A stretch of 47,397 nucleotides of DNA from ATZT02 sp964655115 (GCA_964655115.1 CAZZKM010000005.1:1-47397); one strand, 5' to 3'; counted from the stretch's first letter, positions 9,525 through 17,379 are shown. A program made the numbers and translations. Notes: a model not told the origin generated them from the letters alone.

Positions 9525-9553
9525 TTTTTTGTTATTTTTTGTTAATTTGTAAC
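9525..9553. promoter_or_regulatory. Candidate DeoR operator, tandem direct repeat
   Basis: TTTTTTGTTA occurs twice in direct tandem (9525-9534 and 9535-9544), followed by a degenerate third copy (ATTTGTAAC, 9545-9553). On the operon strand this reads TAACAAAAAA repeats, similar in flavour to the AACAAA-type sites of some DeoR regulators. It lies directly upstream of the predicted -35 box. The function is inferred from position. Confidence 0.35.
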
Positions 9554-9756
9554 ATTTCTATAACCTTTCTCTTCATACAAGATTTTTTGAACAAAGAAGA
9601 CTTTTGGACTCTTCCGCCTTTTGTCCGATCGTTGTGTTTACGCTAGTGCTTGGTAAAAGTACTTGAAAATTAAAAACAAATGTTTTTTTACAAATTTAAA
9701 AATGTACGAATTTACCTAGTCCCCTGTAGACTCAATCAACAATAAAAAGGAGATTC

Positions 9757-11328
9757 GTGAAAAATACACTAAGAAGTCTTTTTTTCACTCTTTCATTGAT
9801 ATTTTCTTTTCTAGTTAATACAAGTTCTGCTTCCGCTGAAACTGCTGCAGGAGCAGGTGCCAATAACAACTCTCTTGAATTTGGCTCTGCATCAAGCTAT
9901 TTATCTTTATCCCCTGGTATTAATTTTGGATCCCAAGCCTTTACTTTTGAAACTTATTTTAAAACGGGATCAGTTATCGATAATGGATTTTTTCTCGGAG
10001 TAGGTGACGGGAATGGTTTAAGTATAAATATTCATAGTGCGAATGAAATTCAAATCGATGGTTTCTGTATTGACGCAACCGTCTTCGTTCTTGCAAATTC
10101 GATTCAAGTAAATACTTGGCATCACCTTGCAGTTGCAAGAGATGCAAGCAATAAAGAAACAGTTTGGCTAGATGGAGTAAGAGCCACAAGTAGTTACAAC
10201 AGATGGACCAATGCCCCAACTCCTGCAGTGTTTACAGATACCAGAAATTACAACGGAAATACCACAGGAATAAACAAAAGTGATGCTTGTGCACATTGCA
10301 ATCAACCAGGAGATCGAGACTTTAACGGTGTAAGAATGACAAACTTTAGAGTTGTAGTTGGAAGTAGTGTTTATGATCCAAATTCAGCCACAATAACTTT
10401 GCCAACCACTCCACTTACAAATGTGACAAATACAAAACTCTTACTTAACGTTGTTGATTCATCAAGTGCTACAACTGATGCAAGTGGCAATCAGACTATT
10501 ACTAATACTTCTGTAGTTTTTAGAACACTAGATGCCACAAATCCTGCTGCACCTACTGCTTTAAGTGCCACAGCTGGAGATGGACAAGCAACAATTAGCT
10601 TTACTCCAGGTGCTGCCAATGGAAGTTCAATTACTAATTATCAATATTCTCTAGATGGTTCTACCTATACTGCCTTTTCTCCAGCTCAAAGTTCTTCTCC
10701 AGTGACAATTACTGGATTAACTAATGCAACTTCATACAATATTTACTTAAAAGCAGTAAATGCCATCGGTGCATCTAATGCTTCAAGTTCAGTTTCAGTA
10801 ACCCCTGTAGCTAGCAATACTGGTGGTGGCTCTACTGGAACTGGCTTGAACAAATTACCTATAGTTACAACCACGAATAGTTCAAATGGAAAAGTAATTA
10901 GTTGGGATTTAGATCAAGATTTAGTCTTAACAACATTTAACAAAACCACCAAAAAAACGAAAACCTCTAATTTAACTGGAGGAGAAGTAAATCTTGCTAA
11001 TCCAAAGCCAGGACAAAGTGCCACCTACACAATTTCAACAAGTAATGGAGAAGTTTTAAAAACATTTACCATCAAAACAAAACCAGAAGCCCCTAAAAAG
11101 GTAGAAGTTGCTCTTCAAGCAACCACCTTAAATGCCTCTTGGGTTAAGGCTGCTGGGGCTAAAAAGTATCGGGTAACAATAACTCCTGAAATTGGAAAAC
11201 CAATTGTTTTAACCACAACTGATCCAAATATTTCAATTGATTTAGAAAATAGCGCCAAAGCAACAATAAAAGTCGTAGCAATTGGTGCTAATGGCCTTAC
11301 TTCAAAAGCAATAAAGAAAACAATTTAA
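9757..11328 (+). CDS. Secreted LamG-like and fibronectin type III protein
   Basis: A GTG start is chosen because an AAGGAG Shine-Dalgarno sits seven bases before it. Residues 1-27 are a signal peptide ending SASA. Residues of about 36-250 form a LamG/concanavalin-type domain (FTFETYFKTGS, NTWHHLAVARD, ETVWLDGV, FRVVVGSSVYDPNS). About 258-350 is a fibronectin type III domain (AGDGQATISFTPG, ITNYQYSLDG, SYNIYLKAVNAIG). A glycine/serine linker and a second beta-rich FN3-like unit follow. No anchoring motif is seen, so it is likely secreted or loosely cell-associated, with carbohydrate or surface binding as the probable role. The partner is unknown. Confidence 0.85.
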   Translation: MKNTLRSLFFTLSLIFSFLVNTSSASAETAAGAGANNNSLEFGSASSYLSLSPGINFGSQAFTFETYFKTGSVIDNGFFLGVGDGNGLSINIHSANEIQIDGFCIDATVFVLANSIQVNTWHHLAVARDASNKETVWLDGVRATSSYNRWTNAPTPAVFTDTRNYNGNTTGINKSDACAHCNQPGDRDFNGVRMTNFRVVVGSSVYDPNSATITLPTTPLTNVTNTKLLLNVVDSSSATTDASGNQTITNTSVVFRTLDATNPAAPTALSATAGDGQATISFTPGAANGSSITNYQYSLDGSTYTAFSPAQSSSPVTITGLTNATSYNIYLKAVNAIGASNASSSVSVTPVASNTGGGSTGTGLNKLPIVTTTNSSNGKVISWDLDQDLVLTTFNKTTKKTKTSNLTGGEVNLANPKPGQSATYTISTSNGEVLKTFTIKTKPEAPKKVEVALQATTLNASWVKAAGAKKYRVTITPEIGKPIVLTTTDPNISIDLENSAKATIKVVAIGANGLTSKAIKKTI

Positions 11329-11351
11329 GTAATACTTTTGGATTACACAAC

Positions 11352-11380
11352 TTGACTTTAAAAACCAATTAATTTATATT
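11352..11380 (+). promoter_or_regulatory. Near-consensus promoter driving a short intergenic transcript
   Basis: TTGACT (11352-11357), a 17-base spacer and TATATT (11375-11380) make one of the best sigma-70-type promoters in the window. No sizeable reading frame follows before the terminator at 11433. Predicted transcription start is about 11387. Confidence 0.65.
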
Positions 11381-11386
11381 TTTAAT

Positions 11387-11460
11387 AAGCAAACATAGGT
11401 TGTCAGAAATGACAATTAGCATCGATGTTGATAAAGGGGCCAAGAAATTGGCCCCTTTTA
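11387..11460 (+). ncRNA. Candidate small RNA of about 75 nucleotides
   Basis: Between a strong promoter and an intrinsic terminator lies a short unit with two hairpins. The first is TTGTCA-GAAA-TGACAA (11400-11415), extendable by two G-U pairs. The second is the 11-bp terminator stem, also capped by GAAA. Both loops are GNRA tetraloops only when read on the plus strand, which supports transcription in this direction. A 19-codon frame (ATG at 11409) runs through the terminator and is not credible as a gene. It resembles no RNA family I recognise. Only the structure is visible; the function is unknown. Confidence 0.5.
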
Positions 11461-11462
11461 AT
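11433..11462 (+). terminator. Intrinsic terminator with GAAA loop
   Basis: A perfect 11-bp stem (11433-11443 paired with 11448-11458, core GGGGCC/GGCCCC), loop GAAA, then TTAATATTT. It ends the candidate small RNA and would also catch read-through from the LamG gene. From here to 11641 I see only AT-rich sequence with no gene. Confidence 0.85.
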
Positions 11463-11641
11463 ATTTAAAGTATGTAACACTTATTTATTCTATGCGCCAA
11501 CAAACTGTTTAAAATTTTAAGACAATTTCCTAAAATTCTTTCTTTATCTCTTTTCAATAAAACTTTTCCACAACCCTTGTTCATCCAAAATTTCTTTCCT
11601 TTACCAAATCTGGTGGTCTTTAAATCATTAATCATGGATTA

Positions 11642-11670
11642 TGGACAAAAACTTACCTAACTGCTATATT
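11642..11670 (+). promoter_or_regulatory. Promoter of the toxin-antitoxin pair
   Basis: TGGACA (11642-11647), 17-base spacer, TATATT (11665-11670). The predicted start near 11677 gives a leader of only about 11 bases before the TTG at 11688. Confidence 0.6.
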
Positions 11671-11687
11671 TATGTCGGACAGTATTC

Positions 11688-11942
11688 TTGAGAAGAGATC
11701 CACTTAAACCTCTCAAGTTTGCTCAATCCTCTAGAAAACACAAGATTGGTCGAGAACGAATTACGTATGTGATCAACACATATGAAGGCAGTTACTTAAC
11801 CAAAAGATTCTTTGAGCAAAAAGTTATTTGGGTAGGTCATGATTTCAAAGGGTTAGAACTTGAAGTAATCGCTGTTGAACTAAAAGATTACTACTTAGTA
11901 ATTCATGCCATGCCGAAACTGTTTAGGAGGAAAAATGGCTAG
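11688..11942 (+). CDS. BrnT-like toxin of a type II toxin-antitoxin pair
   Basis: This 84-residue protein starts at TTG. It has SSRKHKIGRERITYVI near the N-terminus, then IWVGHDFKGLELEVIAVEL and a C-terminal LVIHAMPKLFRR. This arrangement is typical of small RelE/BrnT-superfamily (DUF4258-like) toxins of Actinomycetota, which act as ribonucleases. The antitoxin gene follows with an 8-base overlap, in the toxin-first order known from BrnT-BrnA. No standard Shine-Dalgarno is seen; the leader is very short. Ribonuclease activity is inferred from family resemblance. Confidence 0.65.
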   Translation: MRRDPLKPLKFAQSSRKHKIGRERITYVINTYEGSYLTKRFFEQKVIWVGHDFKGLELEVIAVELKDYYLVIHAMPKLFRRKNG

Positions 11943-12228
11943 AAAATCTGCATATGTTGATCTCAAAAAAACAATTGTGAGAGATTCAAAAGGTAGAAGA
12001 ATAACTGATGAGTACATTAGAAAATCCTTAAAAGAATCTGAAGAAGATATCAAACAGTTCTATGCTGGAAGACCATCTCTATCTGAAGAAGGAGTTATCT
12101 CTCCTAGAGTTTCGGTGAGACTGCCTGTAAAACTTCACAAATTAGCAAAGCAGAAAGCTAAGCAAAAAGGATTGTCTTTGTCTGATCTGACTAGAATTGC
12201 GTTGGAAAAATACTTAAAAGCAAGTTAG
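11935..12228 (+). CDS. Ribbon-helix-helix antitoxin
   Basis: The start is placed at the ATG 11935, four bases after AGGAGG. A longer frame from 11905 adds ten unsupported residues. The C-terminal part is a ribbon-helix-helix DNA-binding domain (VSVRLPVKLHKLAKQKAKQKG then LSLSDLTRIALEKYL). The N-terminal 55 residues are charged and probably wrap the toxin. It overlaps the toxin by eight bases, so translation is coupled. It is expected to repress the promoter at 11642-11670 together with the toxin. The family call is confident; the toxin family it pairs with is less certain. Confidence 0.72.
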   Translation: MARKSAYVDLKKTIVRDSKGRRITDEYIRKSLKESEEDIKQFYAGRPSLSEEGVISPRVSVRLPVKLHKLAKQKAKQKGLSLSDLTRIALEKYLKAS

Positions 12229-12236
12229 TTAAAAAC

Positions 12237-12261
12237 AAATAATTTAGTTTAAATATTATTT
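12237..12261 (-). terminator. Weak hairpin at the end of the TPR gene
   Basis: AAATAAT (12237-12243) pairs with ATTATTT (12255-12261). On the minus strand the hairpin is followed by GTTTTT. The 7-bp all-AT stem makes it a weak terminator candidate between convergent genes. Confidence 0.3.
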
Positions 12262-12741
12262 CTTATAACTTTTTATAGCTTTATCTAAATCCTTATATTC
12301 AGAACAACTTGTGCCGCAATAAGTTTTTAATAACTCCAGATTATTTTTAGCTTTATCAACTTGTTTTAACTTTAAAAAGAGTTCTCCTTGATATTCAAGT
12401 GCTCCTAAATGCTTTGAATCAATACTTAGAGCTTTTTTGTAATAAGTTGCAGAATTCTTTAAGTCTCCTGAATTTCTTGAAGCAAATCCTAATAGATTCC
12501 ATACATCAGCGTTTGATTTATTTGTTTTGGATAACTTTTTTAATTCAGATATAGCACTTTTCCACTTTTTTTGATCAACTAATTTTCTTGCTTTTTCTAG
12601 CTTTGTTTCAAAAGATTCGGTAGTAGTTGCATCATTACTTGTGGATGGACCTGAATTATCTGCTGCAAAACTTGAAACTGAAGAAAAACTTAGAATAAGT
12701 GTAAAAAATACTGCTATAAATCTTTTCAAAAAGAGATCCAA
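12256..12741 (-). CDS. Exported tetratricopeptide-repeat protein
   Basis: A signal peptide (RFIAVFFTLILSFSSVSSFA) is followed by a low-complexity Ser/Thr stretch. Then come about three TPR units, for example KSNADVWNLLGFASRNSGDL, KNSATYYKKALSIDSKHLGA and EYQGELFLKLKQVDKAKNNL. TPR domains bind other proteins; the partner is unknown. The frame opens at a TTG (12741). A second TTG at 12729 would give MKRFIAVFF and an equally good signal peptide. It is divergent from the copper amine oxidase with a 77-base gap. Two cysteines near the C-terminus (CGTSC) may form a disulfide. Confidence 0.75.
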   Translation of the reverse strand: MDLFLKRFIAVFFTLILSFSSVSSFAADNSGPSTSNDATTTESFETKLEKARKLVDQKKWKSAISELKKLSKTNKSNADVWNLLGFASRNSGDLKNSATYYKKALSIDSKHLGALEYQGELFLKLKQVDKAKNNLELLKTYCGTSCSEYKDLDKAIKSYKK

Positions 12742-12818
12742 TCTTTAATCGACTATCTAAAAACGCTCTTCTTGTAATAGTATTAAACAATTCACGAAAA
12801 GGAAAATGATAAAAAATA

Positions 12819-14717
12819 ATGCACCCTTTAGACCCCTTAAGCGCTCACGAACTTGAAAAAGTGGTGCAAAATTCAAAGATTGTCTGGGACCTAAAACCCC
12901 ATCATTTATTTGCCATGGTGCAACTAAATGAACCTGATAAAGAAACTTTGTTAAGTAATAAAGCTGTCGAAAGAAGTGCCAAAGTAACTGTTTTAGATAC
13001 AAGTACGGCAAAAGTGTATGAAGGAATAATTACTGTAAATGGTCAATCATTAAGTTATAAAGAAATAGAAAATGCTAAAGCACCAGTATTAAGTATTGAA
13101 TCAAAAAATGCCATAAAAGCTGTTTTAGAAAATAGCGAAGTAATAAATGCGCTAAAGGAAAGAGGAATTAAAGATCCTCAAAATCAGGTACATATTGAAA
13201 CTTGGCCAATTGGTGCTCAAATTCCAGAATTTTTAAATGATGGCCGAAGATTAATTTGGACTCCAATGTGGTTTCGACCAACTAAAGAATCAAACATGTA
13301 TGCCCATCCCATAAATGGACTTTATGCAATTGTTGATTTGAAAACTTATGAAGTAGTTAGTGTTGAAAATACTGAAAAAACTCCCATTCCTCAAACCCCA
13401 GGTGATTATCGTTTAAGTCAAACCGGCGGTGAAGTTAAGTTAAATAGTTTAGAAATTGTTCAAAAAGATGGAGTTTCTTTCAAATTAGATGGTTGGAAAT
13501 TAAATTGGGAAAGATGGAATTTAAGAATAGGTTTTGATCAAAGAGAAGGTTTAACTATTCATGATGTTAACTTTTTAGATGGCAAAAACACAAGAAAAAT
13601 AGCTCATCGAATGTCAATTGCTGAATTAGTAATTCCCTATGGAGATCCAAGCCAAGGAACATATAGAAAAAATGCTTTTGATACAGGTGAATATGGTTTA
13701 GGAAATTACACAAATTCACTACTTCTTGGTTGTGATTGTTTAGGTGAAATTGTTTATTTAGATGTTTCCTTAGTAGAGCCTGAGGGAAATGTGAGAACTA
13801 TTAAAAACGCAATTTGTTTACACGAAGAAGACTTTGGAATTCTATGGAAACACGTAGATACCGATGGTCATGTGGAAGTTAGACGTTCTAGAAGATTAGT
13901 TATTTCTTCAATTGTCACAATTAATAATTATGAATACGGATACTACTGGTATTTCTATCAAGATGGATCAATTGAATTTGAAGCAAAATTAACAGGAATC
14001 GTTTTAACAATTGCAGATACTCCAGGAAAACCTCATCCTTCTGCAACAGAAATTGAAAAAGGATTATGGGCTCCTTATCATCAACACACTTTTTGTGCTC
14101 GACTTGATTTAGATATTGATGGAAATCAAAATACTGTTTTAGAAGTAGATTCAATAGCACATCCCATGGGGCCAGAAAATATTCATGGTGCAGCTTATGT
14201 CACAAGTGAAAGAGTTTTTGAAAAAGAAAGTGAAGCAACAAGTTTAATAAATATTGAAAAATCAAGATATTGGAAAATAATTAATGAAAATAAAAAGAAT
14301 CATTTAGATAAACCTGTTGGTTACAAATTAATTCATAACACAAATACAATGCCCTTAGCTTCAAAAGATTCAGTTATAGGTCAACGAGCTGGATTTATGT
14401 ATAAACATTTATGGGTCACAAAAAATGATCCTTCTGAAAAATATCCAGCTGGAGATTATCCGTTCCAAAGCAAAAAAGACGAGGGTCTTCCAACTTATGT
14501 AAAACAAAACAGAAATATAAAAAATACGGATGTGGTGCTTTGGTATGTATTTGGGCTAAACCATATTCCTCGAACAGAAGACTGGCCAGTAATGCCTGTT
14601 GAAAGATTAGGTTTTACTTTGAAACCAGTTAACTTCTTTAGAAGAAGCCCCGCAATGGATGTTGCTCCCAATGAAGCAAAGTGTCATTGCGGATCAAATT
14701 GCAACTGCAAACACTAA
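12819..14717 (+). CDS. Copper-containing primary amine oxidase with Cys-rich tail
   Basis: This enzyme oxidises primary amines to aldehydes, releasing ammonia and hydrogen peroxide, with copper and the self-made topaquinone cofactor. At 632 residues it matches the bacterial family. The cofactor tyrosine is Y371 in NNYEYGYYWYF. The catalytic base is D288 in NAFDTGEYGLG. The copper ligands are H421 and H423 (HQH) and H582 (HIPRTEDWPVMP). No signal peptide is present, so it acts in the cytoplasm. The last 12 residues (KCHCGSNCNCKH) form an unusual cysteine/histidine cluster suited to metal binding. The 3' end overlaps the convergent DUF305 gene by four bases. Substrates could be polyamine-derived, given the deacetylase and AguB-like genes nearby. 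Confidence 0.92.
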   Translation: MHPLDPLSAHELEKVVQNSKIVWDLKPHHLFAMVQLNEPDKETLLSNKAVERSAKVTVLDTSTAKVYEGIITVNGQSLSYKEIENAKAPVLSIESKNAIKAVLENSEVINALKERGIKDPQNQVHIETWPIGAQIPEFLNDGRRLIWTPMWFRPTKESNMYAHPINGLYAIVDLKTYEVVSVENTEKTPIPQTPGDYRLSQTGGEVKLNSLEIVQKDGVSFKLDGWKLNWERWNLRIGFDQREGLTIHDVNFLDGKNTRKIAHRMSIAELVIPYGDPSQGTYRKNAFDTGEYGLGNYTNSLLLGCDCLGEIVYLDVSLVEPEGNVRTIKNAICLHEEDFGILWKHVDTDGHVEVRRSRRLVISSIVTINNYEYGYYWYFYQDGSIEFEAKLTGIVLTIADTPGKPHPSATEIEKGLWAPYHQHTFCARLDLDIDGNQNTVLEVDSIAHPMGPENIHGAAYVTSERVFEKESEATSLINIEKSRYWKIINENKKNHLDKPVGYKLIHNTNTMPLASKDSVIGQRAGFMYKHLWVTKNDPSEKYPAGDYPFQSKKDEGLPTYVKQNRNIKNTDVVLWYVFGLNHIPRTEDWPVMPVERLGFTLKPVNFFRRSPAMDVAPNEAKCHCGSNCNCKH

Positions 14718-15310
14718 TTTAATTTAGCTAACAGTTCTTTCATCTCGACAATTTCTGCTGTTTGACTATTTATGATGTTATCGGCCAAAGTTTTAACTTC
14801 GATATTGGAACTATTGACAATCATTTGAGTCATACGAATAGCACCCTGGTGATGTTCAATCATTGCAGTTAAAAACATTTGATCAAATTCTTTATTTTTT
14901 AAAGTTGCAAGTTTAGCTAATTCTTCTTCACTTAACATTCCACCCATGTCATGATCTGAATGATCCATCATGGAATAGCCACCATCAAACCAGGTATATA
15001 ACTGAACAATTTCTGGTTCTTGAGCAGCTTTAATTCTTTTTGCCAAATCTAAAACTTCTTCATTTGTTGTGTTCGTTAATGCTAGCTTTGACATGGTTAC
15101 AGCTTGTTCATGATGAGGAACCATCATGGCAGCAAACATAATTTCATTTTGTGAATATTCCCTATTTTGAGAGTTATTCATCATCGATCCCATATTGTTG
15201 TTATTTGATCTGTTGTTAATTAAAAATCCCGCTAAAAATGCTAGTAACACAGCAATGATTATTAAAATTATTGTATTTGTATTATTTTTTGAATTAGTTT
15301 TATTTGACAT
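14714..15310 (-). CDS. DUF305 (CopM-like) membrane-anchored metal-binding protein
   Basis: One N-terminal transmembrane helix (IILIIIAVLLAFLAGFLI) is followed by a Met/His-rich extracellular domain. Two repeated helical units carry MMVPHHEQAVTMSKLA and MIEHHQGAIRMTQMI, the hallmark of DUF305. Between them lies MMDHSDHDMGGM. CopM of cyanobacteria, from this family, binds copper and gives resistance. The methionine and histidine content here fits copper or silver binding. It is convergent with the copper amine oxidase (four-base overlap), which strengthens a copper theme. An AAAGGAG Shine-Dalgarno precedes the ATG. Confidence 0.85.
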   Translation of the reverse strand: MSNKTNSKNNTNTIILIIIAVLLAFLAGFLINNRSNNNNMGSMMNNSQNREYSQNEIMFAAMMVPHHEQAVTMSKLALTNTTNEEVLDLAKRIKAAQEPEIVQLYTWFDGGYSMMDHSDHDMGGMLSEEELAKLATLKNKEFDQMFLTAMIEHHQGAIRMTQMIVNSSNIEVKTLADNIINSQTAEIVEMKELLAKLN

Positions 15311-15321
15311 TATTACTCCTT

Positions 15322-15690
15322 TTAACCAACGCTAATTTTAGTGACGATATCTTTTTCAATTTCCACATTAATTCTGGTTGGTGAATAATCCATAGTTAAA
15401 GCATAGAATTCGCCATCTCTTGCTGCAACTCGATAAGCTAATCCCTCAAAAGCTGCGCAATATTCAACATTTTTCTCACTTTTGCCGATTAATTCATTTG
15501 TTGACTCTTGAACAAGTTTTGCCACTTCATCCAAATATTGAGCAGAAGTATCATCCACTGCAATTGTGGATAAATCTAAATTAGGACAGTTATCAAAAGT
15601 AGTTTGTTCACTTGAGGTGGCAGAACAAGCAGTAAGAATTAATAATGAAGTTGTAAGAATAATAAATTTTTTCAATTTAATTAACTTCAA
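15322..15690 (-). CDS. Lipoprotein with peptidase-inhibitor I78-like domain
   Basis: The lipoprotein signal ends in the lipobox LTAC (residues about 19-22). The C-terminal half reads LIGKSEKNVEYC, then AYRVAARDGEFYALTMDYSPTR, then INVEIEKDIVTKISVG. This follows the I78 inhibitor pattern (LxGxSE, RVVxPGxxxTMDxRPDRLN, I..I.CG), although the final cysteine is replaced by valine. I78 proteins are small exported inhibitors of elastase-like peptidases. The start overlaps the end of the SIMPL gene by 14 bases, so the two are co-transcribed. The family assignment rests on a short motif. Confidence 0.55.
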   Translation of the reverse strand: MKLIKLKKFIILTTSLLILTACSATSSEQTTFDNCPNLDLSTIAVDDTSAQYLDEVAKLVQESTNELIGKSEKNVEYCAAFEGLAYRVAARDGEFYALTMDYSPTRINVEIEKDIVTKISVG

Positions 15691-16405
15691 AAGTTACTGA
15701 AACAACAGCTCTAACACTTTTTTCTATTGTGGAAGTGTCATAACTACCATATTCAGATTCAACTGAATCTGGTGGATTTACTTGTACAGAACCACTTGAT
15801 CCAGAAATTGGATTTCCAATTTCTCCACCTAAAGAAGAAACCATTGCTTCTGCTCGCTGTTTTGCATCTTTAACAGCTTCTGCAATTACTTTTGGTCTAA
15901 TACTTGCTAAATCAGATAAATAATATTCAGGAGAACCAGAAGAAGCAGCAATACCTGTTTGCAAAACAGATCCGATATTTTCAGAAGCTGTTTTTATTTT
16001 TTGAACATCTTTAGTTCTTACCTTTATATTGTTATTGGCGGTATAGCCAATGATGTTTGAAGTTTGGGCACCATTTACTACTTCAAAAGCTGTTGATGTG
16101 GACACTCCCCCAACTGTAATTTCTGAACTAGAAATTCCTTGAGAAGTTAAATAATCAGTAATTGCTTTGGTATCTGCTTCTACTTTTTTAACACTTTCAG
16201 CAATTGATGGAAGTTGAGTATTTACATAGATATACCAAACTGCAGTATCTGCTACTTCTGAAATTTGAGCAGAACCTGTAACAGTTATTCCTTTTTTGCC
16301 ACGATCACTTAGTCCACCGGAGACAAACCATAACCCAAAAAAGATACCTAAAGAAACTAATAATGAACTTAAGAAAATAGAGATAAAGACTAAACGTGAC
16401 TTCAT
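15677..16405 (-). CDS. SIMPL-domain (DUF541/YggE-like) exported protein
   Basis: An N-terminal membrane anchor (VFISIFLSSLLVSLGIFFGLW) precedes a SIMPL domain. Recognisable parts are ITVTGSAQISEVADTA, the helix with IAESVKKVEADTKAI, SSSEITVGGVST, GYTANNNIKVRTKD and the C-terminal VRAVVSVTFEV. Members of this family occur in most bacteria. E. coli YggE lowers oxidative stress, and animal SIMPL binds a signalling kinase; the biochemical role is unclear. It sits between a small membrane protein and the I78-like lipoprotein in one minus-strand run. Confidence 0.85.
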   Translation of the reverse strand: MKSRLVFISIFLSSLLVSLGIFFGLWFVSGGLSDRGKKGITVTGSAQISEVADTAVWYIYVNTQLPSIAESVKKVEADTKAITDYLTSQGISSSEITVGGVSTSTAFEVVNGAQTSNIIGYTANNNIKVRTKDVQKIKTASENIGSVLQTGIAASSGSPEYYLSDLASIRPKVIAEAVKDAKQRAEAMVSSLGGEIGNPISGSSGSVQVNPPDSVESEYGSYDTSTIEKSVRAVVSVTFEVN

Positions 16406-16414
16406 ATATTTACT

Positions 16415-16741
16415 TTATCGTCTTGATTTAGATGGCTTTTTGTTAGCCAATCTCCAATGGACAAGAAATAGAGGTATTACCACCAAAAAAGCAGTTAAGT
16501 TTCCAATTAGCCCAGTAATGCCTGTTCTAAATTCAGTTTGAGCTTGTTGTTGTTTAAGTAACTCAACATCAACTTTCATTGGTTGACTCATGTATGGATC
16601 AAGGTAGGCAGGATTTGGATAAACCAAGCGCATGATGTTATCTACTAACGAAAAAGTAGTAAAAATTATGGTGATGATGCAGATTAAACAAACTGCATAT
16701 AGATAAAGAGAGCGCCAATCCGTTAACGAAGGTTTTTGCAT
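16415..16741 (-). CDS. Small two-helix membrane protein (DUF5671-like)
   Basis: This 108-residue protein has two hydrophobic helices (LYLYAVCLICIITIIFTTFSL and LIGNLTAFLVVIPLFLVHW) around a polar loop with a QQQAQTE stretch, and a basic tail. The LYLYAV start and the PLFLVHW end resemble the DUF5671 family, whose function is unknown. TAAACT (16748-16753) lies six bases before the ATG, consistent with its own leaderless promoter. The SIMPL gene follows after nine bases. Confidence 0.6.
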   Translation of the reverse strand: MQKPSLTDWRSLYLYAVCLICIITIIFTTFSLVDNIMRLVYPNPAYLDPYMSQPMKVDVELLKQQQAQTEFRTGITGLIGNLTAFLVVIPLFLVHWRLANKKPSKSRR

Positions 16742-16760
16742 ATTTTAAGTTTAGCACTTT

Positions 16761-17360
16761 TTAGGTTGACGAGTTTGATAAAAGCATTCCAGAAAAATCC
16801 TCACGAGTTAACCAATGACAAAAAGGCTTATTGCCACTTAATGCAAGCCTTAACTGATGACTTCGATTAGTTCTCCATGCAATCACTTCTGCTTTTACAT
16901 CTAAATTGTTCTGGCAAACAAATTCCGATGCGGGTTTTAGATCAGAATCTAAACTGAATAAAATTCCAATTTCGTATTCTTTTTTTATTGCCATAGTTAC
17001 GAAATCAACTGCGATTTTTACGTCTATACCTTTCTCGCGAGGTTTATCTCCAGGCATAGATTTATTAGGCCAACCCAAAGGATATGCAATCGGTCTGCTA
17101 ATAACTGTCACCTTTGGATCTAATTTCCATTTAGAAATTCTTTTATTAAAACTTGCATACGACTTTGCTTGTCTTCTTTTACTTGGTATGCCTGTATAAA
17201 CTCTGATTTCTTTAATTTCTCGCGTCTCTTTAAACCTATTTAATAAGATTTGTCCCAAATCTGTGGGACTAATGTGGGTCAGTTGATTTAGATTGAAAAA
17301 TTGTTTACTTGTTTTAATAATATTTTGATAATCTAAAAAAATTACAACTTTTGACTTCAA
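16761..17360 (-). CDS. NYN (PIN-like) domain ribonuclease, LabA/DUF88 family
   Basis: The N-terminus KVVIFLDYQNI supplies the first acidic residue (D10) and N13 of the NYN fold. KGIDVKIAVDFVTMA gives D113 and D119, and FSLDSDLKPA gives D138 and D140. These are the metal-binding acids of PIN/NYN nucleases, so RNA cleavage is likely. The 199-residue length is typical of single-domain members. The start is TTG, with no clear Shine-Dalgarno. A stable hairpin with a GNRA loop sits 20-50 bases upstream (17380-17410) and could be its own target or an operator. Confidence 0.8.
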   Translation of the reverse strand: MKSKVVIFLDYQNIIKTSKQFFNLNQLTHISPTDLGQILLNRFKETREIKEIRVYTGIPSKRRQAKSYASFNKRISKWKLDPKVTVISRPIAYPLGWPNKSMPGDKPREKGIDVKIAVDFVTMAIKKEYEIGILFSLDSDLKPASEFVCQNNLDVKAEVIAWRTNRSHQLRLALSGNKPFCHWLTREDFSGMLLSNSST

Positions 17361-17379
17361 ATGTGTTATAAATAATAAG

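Noticed and set aside
11330..11347. Exact 18-base repeat TAATACTTTTGGATTACA, also at 17581-17598, both times next to a gene end.
   Set aside because: In 47 kb of AT-rich DNA one such match is close to chance expectation. There is no third copy, no palindrome and no shared context beyond position.
11409..11468. A 19-codon frame (ATG at 11409) in the candidate small RNA.
   Set aside because: It runs through the terminator hairpin, has no ribosome site and no protein-like features.
11905..11934. A longer antitoxin starting at 11905.
   Set aside because: The ATG at 11935 has a perfectly spaced AGGAGG; the ten extra residues are the toxin sequence read in another frame.
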